Shown here in pieces: positions 47,201 through 62,200 of a DNA stretch of 64,000 nucleotides. This DNA comes from Lucifuga dentata (Eukaryota > Chordata > Actinopteri > Ophidiiformes > Bythitidae), in NCBI GenBank assembly GCA_014773175.1, contig VXCM01005918.1, positions 1-64,000 of the forward strand, written 5' to 3'. A program made the position numbers and the translations under genes. The notes beneath the pieces were generated by a model. That model had not been told where the DNA came from, ran no database searches, and saw nothing but the letters and a program-made list of their open reading frames with translations. Positions within the stretch are counted from its first letter, which is position 1; each line of letters begins with the position of its first letter.

Positions 47201-50200
47201 CAGTTTACTGCTCGTTAACATGAATGGTGACTCTCACTCTCACCTTCACTGGAGGTTGAGCAGATGTTGTGCAGGAGATCCACGATGAGGTCGAGGTCGA
47301 CGTGCTCGTCATCAAAGCTCTGATGGTATAAGTTCAGCAGGTCCTGGTCTTCAGCGCTCAGCTCAGCACTTCCACTCTCAACCTGAGCTGACTTGTCCAG
47401 TCTGCTCGACTCTCCTAGGGAGCTACGGAATGACAGCATCATTCAGGAGGAAGCTGAGCCAGACTTCTGTCAGGAATGTTAGCACTTTAAAGGTACATCA
47501 TGCTTTTTTTTGCTTGTGAGTTTTTGTAGCGTAATATAGGGAGTTTGTTGAATGTTTTGTGAAAACTTGAAGCACACCAAAACAAATGCATGCAGGCAAA
47601 CCCAAAGGTCCTGAACTACCCTGAAAGCTTCGTTTTAGACAGTGTGAGGCTCAATAAGTAGCCATGTACCACAGGATACAGCGAGCCAATCAGAGCAGGC
47701 TTTCCTGAAAGTGCTAATATATAAAATGAGCAATCAGAGTGTTAAGGAAACAGGAAAGTTGACTTCTTTACATTTGAACACGAACGGTTGGGACAATCAA
47801 TGTTTCAAAAAGATCCTTTTTTAGTGGGTGGAACCGCTGCATCTATCTATAAAGCCAGAAATCTCTGTCTGTCTGTCCGTGGCACCAACATCTCCAGAAC
47901 CCAGCACTTTATGAAGTTGAGATTTGGCAGTTTTATTGCTCAGGACACAAGGAAATGCAGTGTTGTTTGGATTCTTTTTTTGGTTCTTGAATTGAGCTGT
48001 GTCACTACAAAGTAGTCCACGCAGCAGCATATGCTCCGGTCCACAGGCACGGCAAACAAAGCTAGCTCACAAGGACGTGCAGAACTAAATTCTGGTAGGC
48101 TGCAGCACACACCAGAAAGTCTGCAGTTGTCAAAATCTGCATCCCTGCCGGAAACTGCATCCCCACTTCTGCCGAGATTTGTATCTCCACTGTAAATAAT
48201 TTTCTGAATAGAAGATGAAGGAATGAAATCAAGTTCAGAGCTCACATTTAGGGCTGTTTGGACGCCAATTTCTGTATTCTGGAGTCTGAGGAACATTTCT
48301 GTCAGATGAAGTGGAAACATCTATGTGAGCGATATGTGAAGGTGAGGAAGAGCAGTTTTGACCTACAGCGTCATAGTTTTGAAGCGTGTATTTGTCACGC
48401 ACAGTTGTCGTGAAATGAATGCCAGGATGATCTGTTTCAGAGGCGCATCGTGTCTGTGCTAAGCATGCAAAAGCTTTAATGTGGATCTTGGAGTTTAGTT
48501 TTCTCAAAACTTTGCCAAGCTTCACAAAAAGCAGTTAATAAAGTTTTGTCTTGTTTTCATGAGTTGCAAGCTGGTGGCAAGTTGATCTTTATCTCCTAAT
48601 AAATTTTGATTCAAGTCACTTTTACAAAGACTAAATTTCTAAATAACTGTCAGAAATCTAAAGGTGCATTTGCTGAACATGAGGTGCAAAGCCTCCCACA
48701 CTTTGGATCTAAAAGAAAAGTGTGTGATGTGTTGATGAAAAGTTGATATAAAAACTGGCAGTCTTAGTACAAGAAGTCATTCAATGTATTTATCTCCTCA
48801 AAATGTTTTTCTCTGTGTTATTATCCACTCTGCAAAATTAAAACATGAGTATGATTTTAAAGAATTGGTGAAATATCAAAGGTTTTAGAGTTACGCCTGG
48901 TTTAATTCACGTTGCAGTGATATTTTGTGCATTGGGATGAAAAACAGCAAACTCACATGGAGGATTTGAGAAGATCCGCAGCATCCGTCTGATGGAAATG
49001 CTCCGCAAAGTCTAACGCAGACCTGAAACGCCAGCAGAGTAATCATCCTTCCAAATTTATCCACCTTCATCAAACATCAATGCACATTTTTTAATGCAGC
49101 TTGTACACAAAGTTTCAAATGATTTGCTGCTGAAAGTTAGAAAAGTTGCAGTTTGACAGAATGAGTTGACATGTAAATCTCTGTGTGAGCGTTTAAAGCT
49201 GTAATGTTGTTTTATTGAAGGCTGTGATGGATTTCTCACCAGCCGTTTGAAGCCTTGATGTTGATGTTGGCGCCCATGCTGAGCAGCTGCACCATCTGTG
49301 TGAGGAAACCTCGACCTGCTGCCACCATCACAGCTGTAGCCCCCGTCTCACTGTGCATGTAATCCACTAGGTACACAAACATGGATGTAATGTGTGGAAA
49401 TCCACACACAGGGAACCTTTAACATTTTAAAGGACCATACCATCCATTTTGCATGTTTGAGCCTAATATATTCAATTTTCATACATGTTACGTTACTGAC
49501 AATCATTTCCCAAAGCATACTACTGGAACGGTAAATTAAAAATGTTTTTCCTACCTTCCAGACCTCCATTGGTTTTAGTTCATTCTGCTATTAAAATCAA
49601 CTTGTTGATACTTGAAACGTTCTTGGGATAGGTAATCCATCATCACCAATAAGACGTGTATTCAGGTTTTTTTTAGAAGTAGTCTTTACGTAATTTTAGC
49701 GTTTAAGCACAATAAAGTGAATGTGGAGTGAATGTATGTCTCTATCAGGGAATATAGTCCCAAAAGAAGACCTGCGTTTATGGAAAAATTTAAAGGACCG
49801 TGACTTCATAAGGCTGTGTAACTATTAGCAGGAGAAACATGGATTTTTAAGGTGNNNNNNNNNNNNNNNNNNNNNNNNNNNNNNNNNNNNNNNNNNNNNN
49901 NNNNNNNNNNNNNNNNNNNNNNNNNNNNNNNNNNNNNNNNNNNNNNNNNNNNNNNNNNNNNNNNNNNNNNNNNNNNNNNNNNNNNNNNNNNNNNNNNNNN
50001 NNNNNNNNNNNNNNNNNNNNNNNNNNNNNNNNNNNNNNNNNNNNNNNNAAAAAAAAAAAAAAAACATGGAGCAGAAACTGTGATGTCCATGCTGACCAGT
50101 GACCTTGAACACACCACATCACTGTGCAGCAAAGACAGTCGCCAGCTCCTGGACATGTGGCTGTTTTCTCTGCACGGTCTGTGCAGCAAGGAAAATACAA

Positions 50201-53200
50201 TTTGGGAGGCCATTTTGAATCATAATGGAAAAGACATTATGGGTTATGGGTTCCAAAACTCTTATTCATGTCCACATTTACCTCACTTGCTTCTTTTCCT
50301 CGTGTCTTAGCCCCGCCCACTTAAGACACAAGGAAAAGACATGAGGAAAGGACACGAGGACAGAGGAACTAATGAATGACGATTTAAGAGAAATGAAACA
50401 TCTTCGCTCCTCATGCATTACCTGAAGCGCCATCAAATGGCCGCCATCTTTGCTGTTATGTAATATTTAAGCACTGATGTCAGTTTTAATACCAATCCAT
50501 CACTATGGTTACATATGGGCTTATTTTTGTCCGTTATTTCAAAACGGTTGATCTGAAAAATACAGTATTCTGTACAATTATCAAGGGTGCTTATAGAAGA
50601 CAAATACGAGGGGGCAATGCATCAAGTGTTTGAGAGTGATCAAGGAGAATACACTGAAATGCCCCCTCAAAAAAAATACTTGTATAAAAGTCCTGCAATA
50701 AATCCTGCATTTATGATGCTTATCAGTTTTGTCAGAGTTTTTCATGCATATGTCGCAGTTTGTGGTGTGGCTGTATTGCGACAGATTTTCCCGTAGTTTT
50801 TTTTTTTAAAGCCATTTCCATCTTTTAAACAGATTAGAAAGGTTTAAATACAATATTTCTTTTGCATTGAGTCAGTTTATTCAGATTGAGATGTTTATAT
50901 GAAATATTAATTTGTGTTAGTGAAATAATAAGCTAAGATCTGGCTTTCATCATTTGATTTGTGAGGGAATTGGGTGAAGCTGTGTGTATTTTCTTGATAT
51001 ACTGAACTATACACTGTGTCTCTGCTCTCATAGCAGCAGACGGTCACACATCTTTTAGATTACAGGAGCCTCAGTCATGACGCTTCACTTCCTGTCAGCC
51101 ACTAAATATGGGAAGAATGTAATAAAGCAGGAGATGATTTAAGGGAAGATAAAAGCCAAGAGCTGTGTGAAGACATACCATTAACATTTTCGTAGAGGAT
51201 GAGGTTGAAGAGCTGAATGAAAGCGTCCTGATCTTCATTAATGAAAATGTTGGAAATGCAGGTATCCATCTCCTTCTGCAGCCACGGGTCCAAGTGTGCC
51301 GAGCCATTTTCATTCTACAAACACAAAAACATCAACCTGACGCAGGAAAACCAGGTTCATACAGTCAGTACGTTTACTCTGATTAAGGAAGAAATGAGAG
51401 GAAAACCTACACATGTTGTGTAATCAGAGTATGTGTCCATCATATTCTGTTTTGTCGTATGTGCACTAGCCTCTCCTGTCATTTCAGACTGTCATTACTT
51501 CCTGCCCACTAGCAGCCCTCAGTGTGCCTACATGTAGCTCAGAGTTTCCCTAAGCCTGTCAACTTTGTTTTATAAGTCCCAAGTTTTGTAAGAATTTCTT
51601 TAACCTAGCAGGTGTTTCATTTTCTGTTTCATGAAATAAGATGAAACATATGCAGGACTGTCATTAAGACTCGCTGAGCTTCATTGTCCAAAAGTGATTG
51701 GGAACACTGGTTCTTTCTATACCTTCACATTAGGCCTTATGCAAGAACATTTTTGTGTTCTTATCTTAACTTTCTCGTACTTTTTTTCGTAAAGTGGGCT
51801 CACACGAGTGTGCCACGTCAGATTCAGAAAATGCTCCAACTTCAGATAACTGTATAAATCACCTGCATAAACATGATGAATGCCACCTGTGCGTAAAGGA
51901 GCATGTTCAATGAGAAATGTAAATTAGCATAATTACACACCCCAATAACACCATATAAGGCTACGCACGCTGCAGGAATAGGGTTGGACCGCCGAGTCTG
52001 TCCGCGGAGTTGCGGCTCTCTTACAGATATGAAGAAGCACAGCCCGGTAATCTGAACCGTGAGAAAAACCATTCATCTGTTTCTGCCAATATATCAACAC
52101 GTTAAAGACATGCTTTCTTCCAAGAGCTTGACACACTAAGACATCTACATCAGCCATGACGCACCTGATTACACTTCCTGTTAAACCTCATACACAGAGA
52201 CAAATTAANTCTACATCAGCCATGACGCACCTGATTACACTTCCTGTTAAACCTCATACACAGAGACAAATTAACTTTCAATTAGTGCATAATTTAAGTT
52301 GTTTTACAGTTTGAGATGTTCATATTAATATTGCAGTGTTATATACCTACAATAGCATCAATACCAAATTTAAATTAATGATTACGCTATGAATAAATTT
52401 AGAATTATAATTCGAATTGCAGAGTCAAACAGGAAAATGTGAACATATTTATGAAGGTTAATAGGATTTTCAAGCTCAAAATTGCTTCAAAGCAATGAAA
52501 TACACAATCTGTTAGTGAAAACCGTAGATTTGGATAACAGCAGACAAAATACACGACTATACACCAGGTCTGGACCAGTAGTAAATTCTGTTCGTGCCTA
52601 AGAGAAAATTCAAAATATGAGAAAATTGGTGAATGTGGCAAGTTCTCCTAAATCACTCGTACACGCCACTTAAGAAGAAATCTGTTAGTATGACTGGTTC
52701 TTGCATGATGCTCAATGTTTCAATGAATTTGAAAGGCCCAGTTAAGAGTCATTTTTACCAGGCTGGTGAAGGCGGCATTCCCTCCATTTTCCAGGAGACT
52801 GCAGCCCTGGAATAAAGCAGCAGCAGACGTGGAGGTCCTCTCTTGTTTCTGATGGGAACTGTTCTCCACAGCCTCACACCACTCAGTCAGACGTTTCTGC
52901 TTATTTTGCTCTGACAAACACAGAACACAAGACAATAAGAAAAAGAAAATACCCAGGTTTGACTGTAATATTTACCTCCACTAAGCAGGAGGTCTTTTTC
53001 TGTTTGTCTGTTATATCAGCATGATTTCTCAAAGGTAACAGACAGATTTTGATGATTTTTTTTTTTTTTTTTTNTTTTTTTTTTTTTTTTAGATAGGTGG
53101 GACTTGGGTCAAGGAAGAGTTGATCTGAGTTTTGAAGCAGCTCCTCATCAAGATCAGGATTTTTTTCACGTTCTTTAAAGGACAATACCAGCAACTGTGC

Positions 53201-56200
53201 ATGTTTGAGCTCAATATATACAACCTGCATACATGTTACGTTACTGACAATCAAATTCCAAAACATAAAACCATATTTTAGTTTTCCATTTTCAAATCCC
53301 CTAATCTTGCAAAATCAAATGTCCAGGTGATACATCCACCTTAAAATTCAGTGTTTTGTCTGCTAACACTTAAGCACGATTGTAGAAGGCACGGTCATTT
53401 TAATTTCTCGGTAAAAGTCATCTTCTCCTGAGACTATATTTCCTGGCGGAGAAATACATCGTCTTCCATGCAGCTCCGTGTTGAATCATTCAATAAATTT
53501 ACTATGGCAAAAAACCTAAGCGCTCGCTGTGATGGATTATTTATCTCAAACATGTTTCAAGTCTCTACAAGTTGATTTTTACGTCATACTGGAATGAACT
53601 GAAACCAATGGCAGTCTGGAAGGTAGGAAAAANCAAGTTGATTTTTACGTCATACTGGAATGAACTGAAACCAATGGCAGTCTGGAAGGTAGGAAAAACT
53701 ATTTTAATATTTACCACTAAAGTAGTATATTTTTGGAAATGGTTGTCAGTAATGGCTGTATAGATTGGGCTCAAACATGCATGATTGCCAGTATGATCCT
53801 TTAACATTACAAGATAGCTCACTGGCCGGAAGTTTTGCCGATTTCTCAAAATGAGGATGTTTCCACACCTACATACTGCAGCTTGGCTCAGTTCAATTGG
53901 ACACCGTCGGGGTTTGCACGATTCAGTCAGGAGGGTCTGAATCCAGCAATCAGGTCTAGATAAAAACAATCACACCAAGGCCGTAGCAAGGAGGAGGAGG
54001 AGGAGGTCTCAATCCGTTTCCAAATGAACTCTGGAGTTTGTTTGTGTTCTGAACATAATCCGCACTCCTTCTAAACCAATTACAGATCAATCTATTGATG
54101 TATTGATTGATTAGCAGCAGAGGTGTGTATGTGTGTGTGTTTAACGTTAAGTAAACTCCACCTTTGATGATCAAATCAAATGGATGCTGTTAAAGGTGGA
54201 AATACATCATTCTTAGCTAACATGTGAACATGTGTTAGCTAAGAATGATGTGTTGTCTCTACATCAGATTCAGCTTCTGCTGTCATAGTTTTCTTCTTTA
54301 TGGATCAAATGATGCTATGACTAGGAAAGGATCCACATTCATCTTTGTTACTCTGATTTACTTTGACCACCATAGGAAACTACTTCCTGTTTGGAATTTC
54401 TTTCTCCGCCCCCAGACATTTTTGACCAATGAGCAGCAAGAGTGTTGTTACATGACTTTTGCTGATATATTTTAGTTTGATTGGATGTTTTTTTATGTGA
54501 AACTGAACCAAACTAAGTGGTAAATGCAGCATTTTAATAATTTAGTCCCTGATTTGGACCAGAACAAACAGGCCAAACAAACAAACGACAGCTCTGAAAA
54601 TGCTCTTAGACACCATTCTACTGGACATGTGTTCCTTATGATGGATTATCAACAGGTACATTTTAGCCCAGATACATCCTTAAATATATGCTGGGACAGG
54701 GGTCAGGTTTATGGCACACTGTACATTAACAAGTAAGTATAGAAACATACGGCTATCATGGATGTGTAATAAGACGATGCTGATTCAGCAGAATAAAATG
54801 GGTTTGTTATTTTAAGCTATGGATAGATGCAGAAAATGATTTCCACAGAGCCACTGTACTGTGAATTTATATGATAAAACTGTCTGATTGAAGATGATGA
54901 TAGTACAAGTGTTCTACATTGAAGAATAAAAGTTAGATACTTTTCTGTGTCTCTTCCTTGAATTTCATCATGTCCTTATTGTCCCTATTATAGCCGGTCA
55001 GCCTCAGAACGTCCTCCAGGAAGAGTTTCTTCACTTCAAACTGTCTTCCTTTGACTGTATTAAACAAAAAAATAAAACAAAAAAAAAAACAAAACAAAAC
55101 AAAAAAAGAACATTAACTCCAGTTAAATCTTGACTGCAAAGCAAACACAAACACAAGCAAACACAGAAACTGTCTACTGAAAACCAAAACATGCCGATAA
55201 AAGAGCAGCTCAACCCAAAATACTTTATATATCTGCTTAAACAATCAATTCTATTTGAGCGTGAACACAGAGGGAATAATTCATAAAAAAAACATGGTAA
55301 CTACAAAGTGTCACACTAAATAAGCGCTGTGATTGTTAATACTTTTTCCCACGGAATTTCGTACTCCGTGCACTTTATAAACTTTTTCTGTGTGTCCTGT
55401 CTATGTTTCATTTTGTGAACTGTTCCAAACGAATTGCCCCAAGGGGATGAATAAAATTGTACTGACTGTACTGTATTGTATTGCATTGCATTGCATTGTA
55501 TTGTATTGCAATGTATTGTATTGTATTGTAATGTATTGTAATGTATTGTATTGTAATATATTGTAATGTATTATATTGTAATGTATCGTAATGTATTTTA
55601 TTGTGCTGTACTGTAATGTATTGTATTGTATTGCAATGTATTGCATTGTAATGTATTGTATTATAATGTATTGTATTGTATTGTAATGTATTGTAATGTA
55701 TTGTATTGCAATGTATTGTATTGTAATGTATTGTATTGTAATGTATTGTACTGTATTGTAATATATTATAATGTATTGTATTGTTGTAATGTACTGTATT
55801 GTAATGTATTATATTTTATTGTATTGTAATGTATTGTTTTGTCATGTATTGTATTGTATTGTTTTGTATTGTTATGTATTGTATTGTAATTTATTATATT
55901 TTATTGTATTGTAATGTGTTTTATTGTAATGTATTTTATTGTAGATAACAGGCTTCCATGTAGAATTGTCTCATTTTTCCTTACTCATGCGTCCTCCAGG
56001 AAGCCTCCTCAATTCTCAGAGCAGAAATAAAAGCTTTGGAACGCCCTTAAACATGGCAGATCAGATTGATTTCCGAGTCACAAGAGGAGCGAGGAATGAT
56101 TAAATAAGAGCTTTGGTATGCACTTACTCATGCCGAACAAGTGTGCAACGAACACGAAGCTACTCCTAACTTATTACACAGGAAAATCCCTAAACAGTTA

Positions 56201-59200
56201 ATAGTTGCTATGACAATTACTTTGACACATCGTGTGCAGGATTACTGGGTCTTACTGTGGATAACTGGGCAGGAGCCAAAGTATTGGAGGAAAAGATCCA
56301 TGTCCAGTGCAGCGCTGGAGAGGACAAGCTTCAGCGTGGGAATGTTCTGAAGAACGTCCCGCATCTTAGTCAGCAGGAAGTCAGTGAGGCCATCACGCTC
56401 ATGCACCTCATCCTGTATGTACGAAGATAAATAGACAGATTAGACAGATGGATTAGGTGGGTGGGCGGGTGGATGGATGGATGGATGGATGGATGGATGC
56501 TTTATTAATCCTGATGGGAAATGCATTGTTACAGCAGCCGACACATAAATACAAACAAGTAATGCACTCATGGACAAACAATAACACAATATTATCAGTA
56601 AGATGAAAAATAAAGAGAAGTACCAAGAATAAAACAAGATAATGTACAAATATACAAAATGACAAATCCTTAATCCTAAAATTAAAGCAGATAAGATACG
56701 TATGAAGTAAGTAAGTATAAGTAGCAGCATACTGAATTACCGTACATACTTGAGTATAAGCCGATCTCATATATAAGCCGACCCCCTGATGTTGTTCCAT
56801 CAATTGATTTGTTTAACAAATTACCTGTTTTTGGGTATTGCCATAGTATTCCTGTGATTTTCTGAAAATAATCCAGGTACCGGTAAACATGATATTTATT
56901 TCAGCAGCTGATTACCATAACTGACCAATCACAGCAGAGCTTACTGGCCACCACAATATGTGCTGGATAAGATGTTTAGTCAGGAAATACATCATTCTAA
57001 AGTATGATTAAAACTATTTTCCATGGGTAATGGTAATGGGTAGTATTTCCACCCCTGGAAATTTCCTTCTCTAGGATCAAATTTGAATTTCTCATGTATA
57101 AGCCGACCCCCGATTTACTTTGTGAAATTTGGTAATAAAAACTTGGCTTATACTCAAGTATATATGGTAACAAGATAAATACAGATATAAAAATATGTAT
57201 AAAAATATTGCATATTGCACTATACAATACCCAACAAGTTTAGCATGATGGATCTGTTTACTTTTCAATGAGTTCAAAGGTCAAACTAGGAGTTTATAAA
57301 GTGATTTGTATGATATTTCCAGCAGTAATGATACTCACCACGATAACATGTGTGACAGTTTTCAAGCAGGTATCTCCAGACATCAATGTCCTGAGGAAAA
57401 CGCCGCTGGTGCAGAAGGTCAGCAGCGTCGTCGGGGAAACCCTGCAGGTTTCAAAGTCATTAACAAAAGAACTTCCATATTGTATTGATGGATTCTCCAG
57501 GATCAAACTTTATCACATAATATGCTTGGAAAAATAAAATATTTATGTGTATATATAACAAAGTTAGTTAGTTAGGCATTTACAACTAAGACTCTGTCAC
57601 TGAAAACTACAGTCAAGACAATGAATCAAAACTACTACATGGAAAAAGATAATTTCTAATCTTTAAATTTCTCATTTCCAATGAATTTTGCACAATGACA
57701 CACTTTAGAAAAACAAATAGCTGGACTACAGTGTGATGTACCCTATAAGTATACTTTTCTTCAGCATTTAATTGTTTAAATTGTTTTGTGTGTATCTTTT
57801 GTTTGTACAGTATGTGTGTATTTGTGTTGTTGTACTTTACATGCTTTGTCCTGTTTTTTGTAATGTACAGAACTTTTAAAGGACCATGCCGTCCATTTAG
57901 CATGTTTGAGCCTAATATATTCAATTTTCATACATGTTACGTTACTAACAATCATTTCCCAAAGCATACTACTGGAACGGTGAATTAAAAATGTTTTTCC
58001 TACCTTCCAGACCTCCATTGGTTTCAGTTCATTCTGCTATTAAAATCAACTTGTTGATACTTGAAACGTTCTTGGGATAGGTAATCCATCATCACCAACA
58101 AGATGTGTATTCAGGTTTTTTTTTAGAATTTATGCAATTTTAGCGTTTAAGCTCAATAAAAAGCGTGGAGTGAATGTATGCCTCCACCGGGGAATATAGT
58201 TCCAAAAGAAGACCTGTGTTTATGGAAAAATTTAAAGCACTGTGACTTCATGAGGCTGTTATTATGAGGAGAAACATGGATTTTTAAGGTGGGTATATCA
58301 CTTGAATATTTGATTTTGAAAGATTAAGAGATTTTGCAAAGTATCAGGAAAGCTTAAATACGGTTTTATCCTTTGGGACACGATTGTCAATAATGTAACA
58401 TGTATGAAAATTGAATACGGAATATATACTATATAATATAATAATATATAATTGAATATTTAGGCTTAAACATGCAAAATGAGTGGTATGGTCCTTTAAC
58501 TGTAAAGCACTTTAGAAAAAACTTATTTTTGTTGAGAGGCTCTATAAGTAAAGTTTGTGACTTGTAAGTAGCTGTTGAAGTTTAAAGTAAAATTTACACC
58601 ATCAGCATAAATGCGGCTGAGTTGGTGTCTGAAGGTTTATCTCACTCATCCAGCTGCTGAGATGTCTACAAAGCTGAAGCTGAATCCCTAGACTTGATAT
58701 AGTTTGAAGACGTTTTGCTGTTCATCCAAAAGGCTTCTTTAGTTGTGGGAATAGATAGCAGCATTTATTCACTGATGGTGTTGGCTGCTTTTTGGGGAAT
58801 AAATGCTGCTATCTGTTCCTGCTGCAGTTAGAACCTTTGGGATGAACGGCAAAACGTCTTCAAGCTGTTTCTTGAAGGCTTGAGTTTGTGTTTTTCTGCT
58901 GTGATCTACCTGCTCTCTAGTCTGATGTGATAACCAACTGTCTCGCCGACACTCTCGCCTCGCTCGGCTGCGACCCTCTCCGCCACGGAGATGGCAGCCA
59001 GGCGCCTCGGCTGAGTNACTCTCGCCTCGCTCGGCTGCGACCCTCTCCGCCACGGAGATGGCAGCCAGGCGCCTCGGCTGAGTGCAGAAAATCCTGCAGG
59101 GAAGTTTGTTCCTGCTGCACTCATCCAGCAGAAACTGTGGGATCTGAACACACACAAACACACACATACATTTGATTTGAAATGTTGAAGTAATAAAGAC

Positions 59201-62200
59201 TGGGTGTCACTGTGACATCCTGATTTTCTCCTGCACATTCAGTCATCATTACCTGTCATGATCTCCTCTAACCAGCTGTCCTCATCAAGCCTTCTCACCT
59301 CTACCTGTACCACCTGACTCACACACCTGTTCCCCATTTCCCCTCCTCAGACCCTCAGTATATCTTCTCCACTCATTCTCTGACAGATCGAGTGTTCTAG
59401 CTTTCTGATTGTCCCACCTGCTACTCCATGTCCCTGGTTTTCTGATGACTGGCCTGTAGGAACTGTCTACTTGTCTTTTTTGACTGTCAGCCTGTACTTT
59501 GTGTTCTGATTCTGGGTTAGTCGTGCGGATTCTGAACTGGCTATCTGTGTTACAGACCTCAGCCTGCCTCTGACTCACTTATTAGCCTACAACCACTTGA
59601 ACCCTCGTCTGCCTTGTATTTACTTATGTGTTGAAGTCAAGACAGTTTTTAACCTACCGGTAATCTTTTGTCTGAATTCTGCTTTCTGGTCCTTATCCTG
59701 AGTCCTTACATTTTGCTTCTTTCAGCAAAACAGAATACCATAAATGCTCTAATAAAAACCAGTATTCAAATAATGGCCGATATCTAATTATAGCCAGGGG
59801 GCGGAGTCAGCAGGAAGAAATAAAGGCCAGTCTCAAATAAAGGCAGGTATGGCGTCTGTCTGTTACTGACAGGTAACTATAAGTGTAATCTGCTGCTGCC
59901 AGATGACAGCAGCTATGTCTGTCTGAAATACCAAACCACTTTAAACCTTTTCCAGCCGTAGTCCCTTCAGCCTGAAGGCGTGGCCAGGCTAAACTTGAAA
60001 CAAAGCTGTTCCTGGCGAGGAGCAAGTGATGCTCCGCTGTCATCACCAACCCGGAAAAGTGGGTAAAGTGGATGAAAATGACTTTATAAAAGCTGGAGGC
60101 GTGTTCATACTGACACACTTCTCCCTTGTGGCGGTGGTTTTTATGCAGTTATGGGTTCATCCATTGGCGGTGAGACACGCTGAAAGCCGCTACGAGGCTC
60201 TAGCTTTGGTTTCGGTTTCGCTTCACACCACACATCCATAAACAGCCGTTACAGGGATGCTGCCTTACTTCCAGCACGGCACCACACTCATTGTTCCCAG
60301 ATTGGTTTAAAGGAAAAATGAAGGACTCTAACTATAACACAGCCATGGGAAACTTTGGTGAGAAGCATGGAGATTAAAAAGCTTAAAACTAGAAATAAAG
60401 GCCTGCCTCTACTCAAGGCCTGGCCCTCTGTGCAGCTGAGGGAAATAAAGGCCCCGGCCACTATTTGAGCATTGACAGTCATAATAAACCTCACTTTTGT
60501 GTGTATCACCATAATGGCCGTCTTTTCTCAAAACTTTGCAGTTTTGTCCACTCGTCACATTATTTCAGAAGATAATGGCTAATTTGAAGAAAATTTTCAG
60601 CTATTTTCCATATAAAATAATCCTGTTAGGAACCTAGATCTAGATAAAATCCTTGTAGATACTGTTTGTTAATAAGCTCACAGCCACCAAATAAGCTCCA
60701 ACCCATTTCTAACTATCTGCCTAAACCAAACCATCTCTAACCTGATAAGACCTAAAACTAACCGACCAACATACAGATCTCACCATTCCTAGAGCAAAAA
60801 CATTGTGTTATGTGATATAAACATCAACAGGATACTTACCTGCTCTGTTAAATATTCCATTTTATCAAATAAAAACAATAAGTCATATGTAATTAAAACA
60901 TATATTGATAGAACTACATGCTTGTCAAAAAATCAATAAGAAACAACAAAAGACGAAGGAAATTACTTGATTTCTTCAACTTGATGGGCTTTTTGAAATA
61001 CAACTAAACCCAGTACTTTGTTACCTCACTAGGGCTGTATCGTATCATATCATATCATATCATATCATGATATTACTGGTAATTTTTATATTATAAAAAA
61101 ATGTCATATTATGATTTTGAGAATATTGTGGCTGACGAGGTGTCAACACATTTTCCAAACATACACAACAAGAAGAAACTAAACCAGCATGTCTGAAAGT
61201 AGCAGGTCAGCATCCGATGAATTATTTCCTCTGTTGTTTGAAATGCTTCAGCTACAAGTTAACTGGCTAACAGCTAAAGGTGGAAACACAACAAATTAGT
61301 TTCTCCACCTGAAGCAGAAACACCTGGTGAATACCTAGGAAGTCACATGAGGAGGAGAGCCAATCAGATGACTTGAGACAAAACAAACAAGAAGTGATGC
61401 TGACTCAGTCAAGCATAGCTGAAGCATTAGCTAGCTGTACTTCGTGTGACAGAAAAAGTTAACTGCGGAGTGCAAGTAGCGAAGAGAATTTGTCATTTAA
61501 TATGACAGCAGTCCAAACATGAGCACACACACTCACACAACCTCACAAGAACCCACACGTGCCCACACGCACCACAGCATCAAACTAAAGCACGTTTACT
61601 TACAGGGACTGGGCCATTATTTCAAACATCTACTGATGAATGCAGCGTGATTTACTGGACACGATTAAAAAAACTATCCAGCTGACTTTACTTTGTCGAC
61701 AAGTAAAATCTTGTTGTTGATGTGGATTCCAAGCAGTTTCCTACCTGGGTGGTTTTGCCGGATCCAGTCTCACCCACCACCAGCACCACCCTGTTGTCCC
61801 TGATGAGCTGGACGATCTCGTCCTCGCGCTCGTGTACGGGCAGGGACCGCCGGANCCCTGTTGTCCCTGATGAGCTGGACGATCTCGTCCTCGCGCTCGT
61901 GTACGGGCAGGGACCGCCGGAAGCTGTCCAGCTCCGACGGACTCCTCTTATGAGGCACCTGAGGAATGCCGTTGTTTAAGCTCCCACTTGCCCTGTTCTT
62001 GTCCCAGCTTTTGTCTGAGGGAAGACAAGAGGAATTAAGGAAATAGATTAAATCAGTTAGATTCAATTCAAGTTTATCGTCAGAAACATACAGTACAAGT
62101 AGGAAGGCAACAGCAACTAGTTTAGGACTGAACAGACTGTAAAAACTGTTACTACACACCTAGCTAATGCAATAATATGGTTGCTATGGTAGTGTCAGGA

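Noticed and set aside
47788..48525. Overlapping ORFs in a ythdc2 intron (for example minus 47940-48320)
   Set aside because: No protein family, no splice context; the CTGTCTGTCTGTCCGT start resembles a dispersed repeat.
49806..50310. ORFs spanning the N run
   Set aside because: They are runs of unknown residues; the N gap carries no information.
58910..62014. ythdc2 as a pseudogene because two exons look frameshifted
   Set aside because: Both shifts come from exact 66-bp duplications around a single N; merging the copies restores the frame, and all other exons are intact.
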